A stretch of 64,000 nt of DNA. It comes from CAWANF01 sp963783355. Lineage in GTDB: Bacteria; Bacteroidota; Rhodothermia; Balneolales; DATFMH01. Every line of letters starts with the position of its first letter. Within the stretch, counting starts at the first letter, position 1. The notes beneath the pieces are model-generated. The model saw only the letters and a program-made list of their open reading frames with translations, did not search any database and was not told the origin of the DNA. Below are positions 44,477 through 51,903 of this stretch, one piece after another. The position numbers were made by a program, and so were the translations under genes. Where the stretch lies: positions 62,001 to 126,000 of the forward strand of contig CAWANF010000012.1 in the NCBI GenBank assembly GCA_963783355.1, in the 5' to 3' direction.

Positions 44477-45225
44477 TTATGCTTTAAGCAGTAATAAAGC
44501 ATCCATATCTCCGGTATTCCATTCCAGCTCTACCGATATTCCGTTCTCCTGGAGCTTTCTTGTCACCGATTCATGCAACGAAATAGCGTTGATATCATTG
44601 AAATCAAGTTCCGGAAACGCAATTTTTATACGTCGCACTGAATCTATATTATGGAATATGATAAAATCCGGCGGTTTTGTTTTGATCAACTCCCGGTATC
44701 GTTTCAATTCTCCCTCATCAGGACCTCTCCGATCGTACACCGGTAATTCGTGGCACGGTATATCTAATTCAATAAATAATCCCGGAAGCTCTTCACTGAA
44801 ATGTTTGCCACAGGGATATAAGCAACGTCCGAGTAAACCAAGACGCAGCATCAATTCCACCAAATCTATCGGTTTTGTTTTCGGATAGCTGAAATAGCTG
44901 GAATCCGAAAGGCTTCCAAGATAATCCGACGTAGCCTTGTCGATGGCCAGAGTTCACCTTTTTCCGCATTTCTTCAAGCGTCTCCTCCTGCCCATATTCT
45001 TCCATGAAATATCGTGCAGCTAGACACACTTCCGAATACGATATGGTCGGCATTATCGAGTTCTTCAGTCAATTGTTCAGGATCAAGCACTTCCCTGACC
45101 GGGAAATAGGTTTCCAATGGTGTGCACACTGCTTGCATACCTGACCCGTTAATTTTTTTTGCCAGGTATTTTGTTTCCGTTTTGTCCTGTGTTATTAGTA
45201 TCCGTTTTTTCGAATTTGCGGACAT
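44477..45225 (-). pseudogene. hemD: hemD, uroporphyrinogen-III synthase, with two frameshifts
   Basis: The product is spread over three frames. The first (from ATG 45225) gives KKRILITQDKTETKYLAKKI to DHIVFGSVS. After one extra base near 45021 a second frame continues AARYFMEEYGQEETLEEMRK. After another near 44950-44952 the third continues LAIDKATSDYLGSLSDSSYF and LLGRCLYPCGKHFSEELPGL to the end at 44477. Joined, this is about 249 residues, the usual HemD size and layout. The enzyme closes and inverts ring D of hydroxymethylbilane. The genome has haem enzymes and cytochromes, so a dead hemD would be surprising. Sequencing error is a serious alternative. Confidence 0.75.
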
Positions 45226-45324
45226 TATGAATAGATAGTAATAGTTATTAAAATTTGTGTTTAAAAAACGTCCATCCGTTTTCAGCTATCGGAATTTTGC
45301 TATTCAATTCTCAACACTCAAATC

Positions 45325-46512
45325 TCAAAATGCATATCCGATACCGGCATATATACTGGCCATGTCGGAAGAAAATCCAAGATCGCCTCTCACAAAGAAA
45401 TCTTTATTGAATAAGGATAACGCTCCGCCAAAACCAAATGTTTTCTTAAAGTGTCCAAAGAAATCAACGTAATTTTGCTTGTTATTATAAACCTTTCCGG
45501 CGTCCATGAATAGTTGTCCTCCAACTCTAATTTTCAGGCTCGGGATAGAAAACAGCCATGTTCTGAGTTCCAGGTTATAAATCATACTGGCTTTCCCGAT
45601 GAAGCGGTACAAAGGATAACCTCTCATATTTTCCTCGTTTCCGAGGTGCGGCATTTTCCAGAATGGAGCATTTCCAAAACTTTCATTCCACTGCAAACGA
45701 TTGGCAACAATCACGTCCCTGATTAGGTGAAATTTAAAATACTGGGTAACGGAAGCTTTTAATAAAGCAAAATTATAGTCACTCAAAAAGAATTTCGGAG
45801 AATATTCCAATCGTAGTAATGCTTTGTTGCCATGGGTCGGGATGAATTCATTATCCACATTTTCCCATTGAATGCCGGTTCCAATATAATTAACCCAGCC
45901 CCCTTTATATCCGAAAGGATGATCCATCGCAAATAACGAATAATTCTTAATCGTATAGGGCACTTCATATCCGGCCCCGGCCAACATCAGAAAATCTAAC
46001 CGTTTGATAAAACCCGGTTTACGATATAACGGCTTCCGTCCGACATAATCAACGCCAAATGAAACCGTCTCAATCTGGTAATAATTATTGTTCCATTTTG
46101 TGGATGAAAACAAGGTGCTGTTGCCCAGGCCAAAATAATTATCATCGTAAATTTTATAGAAATACGGGTTGATCTGGCTGCGAATATTCGTACCAAATGT
46201 ATGCGTATTGTCGTACTTCAACTGAATTTCGAAATGTCCTTTCGTAGAAGTGATAACCTGTGCGTTCATATAATTGCGAAACGGTTTCTCCCCACCCCGG
46301 TAATCCGTCCGGCTTATCATACCTCCGAAAATAAAACCGAAGTCCGTTGTATAAGCGAGTAACGGAACGAAACCGGCTTTTACCGAATCATTCCTGGACA
46401 AATTGAAAGGATTATCATGATCATCGTCCTGGGCATGAACCATACTTTGCTTTACCAGCAAGAGGATTAATATCACGAATAGGATACGGCCATAGAATTT
46501 TATATTTCTCAT
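45325..46512 (-). CDS. Outer-membrane beta-barrel protein of the BamA/TamA (surface antigen) family
   Basis: From ATG 46512 the protein has about 395 residues with a signal peptide (ILFVILILLLVKQSMVHAQ). A longer frame from 46545 would put polar residues first. The rest is rich in alternating aromatic and polar residues, with barrel-type segments such as NEENMRGYPLYRFIGKASMI (the RGYP/RGY loop typical of Omp85 barrels), RVGGQLFMDAGKVYNN, and a C-terminal strand ending GIGYAF with a terminal Phe, the outer-membrane insertion signal. There are no POTRA domains, so it is a barrel-only Omp85-like protein. Function unknown; it may move lipid or protein or simply act as a channel. Confidence 0.82.
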   Translation of the reverse strand: MRNIKFYGRILFVILILLLVKQSMVHAQDDDHDNPFNLSRNDSVKAGFVPLLAYTTDFGFIFGGMISRTDYRGGEKPFRNYMNAQVITSTKGHFEIQLKYDNTHTFGTNIRSQINPYFYKIYDDNYFGLGNSTLFSSTKWNNNYYQIETVSFGVDYVGRKPLYRKPGFIKRLDFLMLAGAGYEVPYTIKNYSLFAMDHPFGYKGGWVNYIGTGIQWENVDNEFIPTHGNKALLRLEYSPKFFLSDYNFALLKASVTQYFKFHLIRDVIVANRLQWNESFGNAPFWKMPHLGNEENMRGYPLYRFIGKASMIYNLELRTWLFSIPSLKIRVGGQLFMDAGKVYNNKQNYVDFFGHFKKTFGFGGALSLFNKDFFVRGDLGFSSDMASIYAGIGYAF

Positions 46513-46578
46513 AAACGAAATAAGAGAATATGGAGATTCGAACATTTGATACTAATTAAATTATGATACCGGGTAATT

Positions 46579-46938
46579 TTAGATGAGCTTGCCTTCACTT
46601 TCAAGGATTTCAAGAGATTCGACGGCGTGCCTCAGATGAGGAATAACGATACTTCCGCCAACCACAAGCGATACATTTAAAGCATCGATAATTTCTTCCT
46701 TCTTCCATCCTGACACAGCACATTGTTCTAAATGATAATCGATACAATCGTTACAACGCAAAACGGCCGAGGCAACTAAACCAAGTAACTCTTTCGTTTT
46801 TCCTTCCAGTGCACCATCCCGATAGGTATTTGTATCCAGGTTAAAAAAACGTTTGATACCCAGATGATCCAAACCAAAAATCTTATCATTCATTAAGTTC
46901 CGATGATCCCGGAACTCTTCTAATCTGTTCTTCGCCAT
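46579..46938 (-). CDS. AhpD-like / carboxymuconolactone decarboxylase-family protein
   Basis: I use the ATG at 46938 (119 residues, MAKNRLEEFRDHRNLMNDKI); another ATG lies two codons upstream. The central CNDCIDYHLEQC has the CxxC and His arrangement of AhpD-like peroxidase/reductase partners, followed by the helical pattern VSGWKKEEIIDALNVSLVVG. Such proteins assemble as all-helical trimers or hexamers and act in peroxide defence or as gamma-carboxymuconolactone decarboxylase relatives. The CxxC suggests a redox role here. The gene sits alone between the barrel protein and a divergent hydrolase. Confidence 0.85.
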   Translation of the reverse strand: MAKNRLEEFRDHRNLMNDKIFGLDHLGIKRFFNLDTNTYRDGALEGKTKELLGLVASAVLRCNDCIDYHLEQCAVSGWKKEEIIDALNVSLVVGGSIVIPHLRHAVESLEILESEGKLI

Positions 46939-47136
46939 ACACACAAAGATTATTTAATCAAATTAAGGAATACAATAGAGACGAATAGCTCAAAGTAACA
47001 CAAAATTCCATTTATCGGTATCCAGACACCGGTTGATTCGTCTATTTGTGATTTTTTTACAATTAACTAATATTAACCTGCGATATTTTATATCAAGAAA
47101 TCAGCAAACAGGTTTATTAATCAAATACACAGCCGG

Positions 47137-48048
47137 ATGATACGAAGAAAACATAATTTCATAACACTTTTTATCGGGATTTTATTGATCCTTGGAGCTG
47201 TATCTACCTTTGGCATTTCTTATTATGTTGGTTCTCAACTCGTTCATCCTGTTCGAATTCCTGTTACCCAAACACCTGCAAAATATAGCCTTACCTATCA
47301 TTCTATTATGTTTCCATCGAGAATTGACGATCTCATGATTCACGGATGGTTTATACCGGCTGATTCATCTAACGGACGCCTTGTTATTGAGTCCCACGGA
47401 TACGGACGAAATCGATCAGATTTTGATGCTGCCCTGCCAACAGCCAAAGCTTTGCATAATGCTGGTTTCGCCGTAGTTATGTTCGATTATCGCGCTGAGG
47501 GAGATTCGCCCGGAAAAATCGTTTCTGTTGGCGAATATGAGACACGGGATCTTATCGGAGCCGTAGATTATGCTCAAAGTCGCGGCTTTAATAAAATTGG
47601 TGTGGTTGGATATTCTATGGGAGCGGCGACAGCCATTGAAGCGGCTGCTGAAGACACCAGCATTATGGCCGTTATTGCCGATAGTCCATTTGCAAATCTG
47701 AACACTTACCTGAAAAAAAATCTTTCAAAATGGTCTGGATTACCAAATTGGCCTTTTACTCCGCAAATCCTTTGGGAAATGAAATTATTTCATGGACTCG
47801 ATGCCACTAAAGTAAATCCGGGCAAAGACCTCAAAACATGGAAACCCCGGCCTCTGCTGCTCATTGCCGGAACAGCTGATAAAGAAATCCCGATGTCGAA
47901 TAGTCAACAATTATATAAAATTGTGAAATCGGATACGAATGACAGTATCTGGATTGTCAGGGGTGCACATCATGTAAAGGCCTGGGATATGAATCCCCAA
48001 AAATATGAAAAGAAAATAACCGGGTTTTTCAGTCAATACCTGAATTAA
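47137..48048 (+). CDS. Membrane-anchored alpha/beta hydrolase
   Basis: A 303-residue protein with an N-terminal membrane segment (FITLFIGILLILGAVSTFGI, about residues 8-27) and an alpha/beta hydrolase domain. Visible catalytic parts are VMFDYRAEGDSPG, the nucleophile elbow VGYSMGAATAIEAA near residue 168 (Ser in GYSMG), IADSPFANL, the acid in IAGTADKEIPMSNSQ and the His in RGAHHVKAW near 280. This resembles YfhR/FrsA-like serine peptidases or esterases. The substrate is unknown and the gene appears to be a single transcription unit. Confidence 0.85.
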   Translation: MIRRKHNFITLFIGILLILGAVSTFGISYYVGSQLVHPVRIPVTQTPAKYSLTYHSIMFPSRIDDLMIHGWFIPADSSNGRLVIESHGYGRNRSDFDAALPTAKALHNAGFAVVMFDYRAEGDSPGKIVSVGEYETRDLIGAVDYAQSRGFNKIGVVGYSMGAATAIEAAAEDTSIMAVIADSPFANLNTYLKKNLSKWSGLPNWPFTPQILWEMKLFHGLDATKVNPGKDLKTWKPRPLLLIAGTADKEIPMSNSQQLYKIVKSDTNDSIWIVRGAHHVKAWDMNPQKYEKKITGFFSQYLN

Positions 48049-48217
48049 TTTACCAACACTATTTTTTTCATATTATTTCTACATTAATATCGTTTATATA
48101 ATGTTTTTATAAATAGTTATCATCAAATTATATAGCGTTATTTATTTTTGTAATAATGATTGAAATCGGTCATTTTTATTAACAGAATAACCTTCATCAA
48201 ATCCAATTTAAAAACCT

Positions 48218-49780
48218 TTGTTTCGAAAAAAACCACGTCATCGATTAATTGCTATTGGCGACAGCCTGACACTTGGATTCAATAACGGTTGCATTTATAG
48301 AACCGACCTGAATTATCCGTCTATGCTGGCACGAAGCATGGCGAATGACGTCCGTTTGGAACAGCCGGTCTTTACTGCTCAGGGCGGACTTCCGCTCAAC
48401 CTTGAAATTCTGATTCGCGGACTTTGTGATATTTATGGAAAAAATATTAATCCGTCGCAGTATATAACTGCATTACGATATATGTACACTACTTCCAGGC
48501 GCATAAAACGTTACTGGGATGGCGGCTATATCCCGTTAAACGAGGATCGCGAAATTCCCTATCATAATCAGTCAGTTTGGGGATATGCCATCAACGATGC
48601 CTGGCTGATGACCGAAAAAATCAGCCGTGAATATATTGAAGCGAATCCTGCTCCTTTTAATATGCTGGGTATTCTTCATGGAAATGCTATGTACACAACT
48701 TCCCGCTGTGTGCTGAATCCAAGCTTCGGTTCCGAATATGAAAATAATAACATGTTGCAAAATGCCCGTTATTTTGCAGAAAACGGTGGAATTGAAAATC
48801 TCATAGTCTTTTTAGGTGCCAATAATGTCACCGGTGCTGTTACTGATTTAAATATAAAATATTCGGAAAAAGATCAGCTGGAGCAGTTGCCTTTTAACCG
48901 TACTTACAGCGTGACACGCCCCGAACATTTTGAATTATTATATCGCAAACTGGCTGAGCAGGTCAGTACAATGAAAGCCGGACGAATAATCACGTCAACG
49001 ATACCGCATATCACCATCCCTCCGGTTACCCGTGGCATCAACAGTGATTTAAGTACCAACCAGACCGGCTATTTTGACTACTATACCCGTTTCTGGATTT
49101 GGGATGATACTTTTGATCCCGAAATACATCCTTATCTTACCAAAGAGCAGGCTATTGAACTCGATCAACTGGTGGATTCATATAACGAAATTATCCGTAA
49201 AGTTGCAGCCGAATATGGCTGGATTGTCGTTCCGCTTTGTGATTATATCGACACAATGGCTAACCGGAGACTGCCTGCCAACATCCGTTATCATTGTTCA
49301 AAAAATTTCATCGGTGCGCTAAAACGAAATCCTCAAACTCAATATTTGGTAAAGGATAACAAATATTGCACTCTGACAGCCGAATATCTACGCCTGAATG
49401 ACGAAAACGGGCAAATATATAAAGGAGGTATTTTCAGCCTCGACGGACTCCACCCAACAACCATCGGGTATGGCTTCATTGCTGAACAATTCTATGAAAC
49501 GATGAAGAATGCCGGTGTACATTTTGAAAGGCCGCTTGATTGGGATTTCATCATTGCCAACGATTCCCTTGTTACCAATCCACCCTATCTGTTAATCGAA
49601 CTACGACGATTGCTGCGTTTCCTTGCCCTCGGACCGAGAGAACAATGGGCAAAACTCAGTTCGAATTTATTTGCACAGGTAATGAGCTTGTTTAATCCTG
49701 CTTCTTCAGAAACTGAAGACAGACAAAACAATCAGGGGGATTCCGTATCTTCAGATCAGAAAATCGAATTGAATAAATAG
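48218..49780 (+). CDS. SGNH/GDSL-type hydrolase-like protein, function unknown
   Basis: A 520-residue protein starting at TTG 48218. No ATG fits, and the conserved part RLIAIGDSLTLGFNNGCIYR begins at residue 9. It has the GDSL block (Ser about 16), a block III-like LIVFLGANNVTGAV near residue 200, and a C-terminal DGLHPTTIGYGFIAEQFY with the Asp/His pair near residue 410. The insertion between blocks is long and there is no signal peptide, so it is unlike the small secreted SGNH esterase at 11973-12659. It runs into hemG with a 2-bp gap, so the two are co-transcribed, although no link to haem is obvious. Confidence 0.75.
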   Translation: MFRKKPRHRLIAIGDSLTLGFNNGCIYRTDLNYPSMLARSMANDVRLEQPVFTAQGGLPLNLEILIRGLCDIYGKNINPSQYITALRYMYTTSRRIKRYWDGGYIPLNEDREIPYHNQSVWGYAINDAWLMTEKISREYIEANPAPFNMLGILHGNAMYTTSRCVLNPSFGSEYENNNMLQNARYFAENGGIENLIVFLGANNVTGAVTDLNIKYSEKDQLEQLPFNRTYSVTRPEHFELLYRKLAEQVSTMKAGRIITSTIPHITIPPVTRGINSDLSTNQTGYFDYYTRFWIWDDTFDPEIHPYLTKEQAIELDQLVDSYNEIIRKVAAEYGWIVVPLCDYIDTMANRRLPANIRYHCSKNFIGALKRNPQTQYLVKDNKYCTLTAEYLRLNDENGQIYKGGIFSLDGLHPTTIGYGFIAEQFYETMKNAGVHFERPLDWDFIIANDSLVTNPPYLLIELRRLLRFLALGPREQWAKLSSNLFAQVMSLFNPASSETEDRQNNQGDSVSSDQKIELNK

Positions 49781-49782
49781 AT

Positions 49783-51156
49783 ATGGAAAGCATTGGTATT
49801 GTCGGAGCCGGGATAACCGGGCTAACATCGGCTTATTTTCTTGATAAAGCTGGATTTGATGTAACCGTTTACGAAAAATCCTCGCGTGTGGGCGGGGTGA
49901 TCAGAAGCTTCCGCGAGGGCCCGTGGCTCGCCGAAGAAGGTCCGCATACACTCTTAGAAACGTCCCCGGTCATAACCCGGTTAATTGACGAACTCGGCAT
50001 TGAATCTTCACGATTTTACGCTAATGAGGCTTCAAAAAAACGTTTTATCGTTCGAAATAAACGGCCCCTGCCACTGCCGTCCTCTCCAGGTTCTTTTTTG
50101 AAAACAAACCTGTTTTCACTGCGTGCTAAATTGCGATTACTCAGGGAGCCATTTATTAAACCATGGAATAATCAATCGGAAGAGAGCCTGGCCCATTTTG
50201 TAGAACGACGATTGGGAAGAGAATTTCTCGATTATGCTATTAATCCCTTCGTTGCCGGAGTTTATGCCGGTGATCCGGAAAAACTTTCGGTGAAACAGGC
50301 TTTTTCAAAACTATACGAGCTCGAACAAAAATACGGTTCATTAATTAAAGGACAGATAAAAGGAGCGAAAGAAAGAAAACAAAGACAGGAGGTTTCCAAA
50401 CAAAAAGCCCGTTTATTTTCATTTCGGGATGGCCTCGAAACTATTCCTAAAGCAATCCATCAACATCTATCGAATAAAATTGTATTGAATACTGAAGTCA
50501 TTTCTATTCATTTCGGGAAAAGTGGATGGGAATTGACAATGAAAACTGAGGACCAATCCGGAACAAGGTATCACGATAAAATTCTATACTGCGGACCTGT
50601 TCACCAGCTGCCGAATCTGCATCTTGAAACAGAAGAAAATGACAAACTCACGGATTTTAAGAACGTTTACTATCCCCCGGTCAGTGTTTTGACTTTAGGT
50701 TTTAAAAAAGAACAAATACGTCATCCTTTAGACGGATTCGGAATGCTCATTCCTGAAAAAGAATCTTTTCATATTCTCGGTACCCTGTTTACTTCAACCC
50801 TGTTTCCCGGCCGCGCCCCTGATGGCTATGTCACTCTCGCTTCTTTTATTGGTGGAGCCCGAAATCCGGACCTGGCAAAATCCGAAACATCAGAACTTCT
50901 TGAAACGACTCTCAAAGACATCGATGTTATTTTAGGTTTAAAAGGTCAGCCTGCATTTTCCCACCATGTATTTTGGGAACATGCTATCCCCCAGTATGAA
51001 TTAGGATATGGAGTTTTCAAGGAACGAATGGACCGACTGGAATCGCTGAACAAGGGATTTTACCTGGCTGGAAATTACCGAAATGGTATATCTGTGAGTG
51101 ATTGTATCGTTTCCGGACACGATACGGCTGAACGGATCTCGGGAATTACGATTTAA
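49783..51156 (+). CDS. hemG: Protoporphyrinogen/coproporphyrinogen oxidase (oxygen-dependent, FAD)
   Basis: A 457-residue flavoprotein with an FAD-binding N-terminus (IGIVGAGITGLTSAYFLDKA), VTVYEKSSRVGGVIRSF and WLAEEGPHTLLE near residues 25-55, and AINPFVAGVYAGDPEKLSVK near 150, which is highly typical of HemG/HemY oxidases. The C-terminal FAD motif is FYLAGNYRNGISVSDCI. It takes six electrons from protoporphyrinogen IX (or coproporphyrinogen III) to give the porphyrin late in haem synthesis. I cannot tell the two substrates apart from sequence. Along with hemD and hemN it points to local haem supply for the oxidase. Confidence 0.92.
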   Translation: MESIGIVGAGITGLTSAYFLDKAGFDVTVYEKSSRVGGVIRSFREGPWLAEEGPHTLLETSPVITRLIDELGIESSRFYANEASKKRFIVRNKRPLPLPSSPGSFLKTNLFSLRAKLRLLREPFIKPWNNQSEESLAHFVERRLGREFLDYAINPFVAGVYAGDPEKLSVKQAFSKLYELEQKYGSLIKGQIKGAKERKQRQEVSKQKARLFSFRDGLETIPKAIHQHLSNKIVLNTEVISIHFGKSGWELTMKTEDQSGTRYHDKILYCGPVHQLPNLHLETEENDKLTDFKNVYYPPVSVLTLGFKKEQIRHPLDGFGMLIPEKESFHILGTLFTSTLFPGRAPDGYVTLASFIGGARNPDLAKSETSELLETTLKDIDVILGLKGQPAFSHHVFWEHAIPQYELGYGVFKERMDRLESLNKGFYLAGNYRNGISVSDCIVSGHDTAERISGITI

Positions 51157-51193
51157 TCAGACCTGCCATTCCGCCTTTATATATTCTTCATGT

Positions 51194-51238
51194 AAATAAA
51201 TAGGCCTGTCCTTAAGTGCAGGCCTATTTATTTACCAC
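51194..51238. terminator. Strong bidirectional terminator hairpin after hemG
   Basis: AAATAAATAGGCCTG (51194-51208) is an exact complement of CAGGCCTATTTATTT (51219-51233) around a 10-nt loop, 15 bp in all. The A/T-rich outer part gives a T-rich 3' flank in both directions. It separates hemG from the Rrf2 gene. Confidence 0.8.
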
Positions 51239-51272
51239 ATTTTTTGATTTACCATATTTTTTTTAAAAATTC

Positions 51273-51299
51273 AATTCTAATAATGATATTTGAATTAGA
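51273..51299. promoter_or_regulatory. Candidate Rrf2 operator, copy 1 (before the rrf2-like gene)
   Basis: AATTCTAATA-N4-TATTTGAATTAGA forms an imperfect dyad about 55 bp before the Rrf2 start. The same arrangement recurs at 51850-51876, matching at 21 of 27 positions. Binding by the Rrf2 protein is inference. Confidence 0.6.
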
Positions 51300-51354
51300 T
51301 TATATTATTTTATGCCATTCTCAAGAATCAGGCACTTAAAAATCTCTCAAATAC

Positions 51355-51807
51355 ATGCAATTTCTGTCTCAAGGTACTCAGTATGCTGTATCAGCTTTAA
51401 TCGTACTGTCACGCGAACCAATGGGTAAAGCATTGTCTGCCGGTGACTTAGCGCGACCATTAAACTGTCCTGCTGCCTATCTTTCACAGACACTTGCAAA
51501 ATTAATTCCAAATAATATATTGGATACAAAACGAGGACAGTACGGAGGGGTTTATTTATTGAGAGAACCCAAAGATATCACATTGTTTGAAGTGATAGAA
51601 GCGCTTGATGGTACCGATTTTTTTGATAAATGTTTTTTAGGTATTGCAGGATGTGGAGAGATTGAACCCTGCCCTTTTCATAATACCTGGAAAGGAGAAA
51701 GGGAGATGATAAAAAACTGGATGAAGAAGACGACTTTTGAGGATATAAAAAACTCAATGACGGATGCATGGTTTGACCTCCGTCTGAAATTCGGGAGAAG
51801 ACACTAA
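51355..51807 (+). CDS. Rrf2-family transcriptional regulator with three-cysteine cluster motif
   Basis: A 150-residue winged-helix protein of the Rrf2/IscR/NsrR family: QGTQYAVSALIVLSREPMGK, the recognition region CPAAYLSQTLAKLI, and the wing GQYGGVYLLREPKDI. At about residues 93-106 it has CFLGIAGCGEIEPC, a Cx6Cx5C arrangement close to the Cx5Cx5C iron-sulfur ligands of IscR/NsrR. It is therefore likely to hold a [2Fe-2S] or [4Fe-4S] cluster and sense O2, NO or iron-sulfur status. It sits just upstream of, and in line with, the cbb3 oxidase operon, and matching dyads lie before both. Confidence 0.9.
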   Translation: MQFLSQGTQYAVSALIVLSREPMGKALSAGDLARPLNCPAAYLSQTLAKLIPNNILDTKRGQYGGVYLLREPKDITLFEVIEALDGTDFFDKCFLGIAGCGEIEPCPFHNTWKGEREMIKNWMKKTTFEDIKNSMTDAWFDLRLKFGRRH

Positions 51808-51849
51808 GCTCACCAGCTTGTTGTAACACATTGGTATTTGTCTACCTAT

Positions 51850-51876
51850 AATTCTAATACGAATATTAAAATTATA
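51850..51876. promoter_or_regulatory. Candidate Rrf2 operator, copy 2 (before ccoI)
   Basis: AATTCTAATA-cgaa-TATTAAAATTATA lies within the dyad TATAATTCTAATA (51847-51859) / TATTAAAATTATA (51864-51876), 12 of 13 bp complementary. It is about 30 bp before ccoI and repeats the site found before the Rrf2 gene. Confidence 0.62.
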
Positions 51877-51903
51877 ATACTGGATTAAGAGATTTAGCAA
51901 GCT

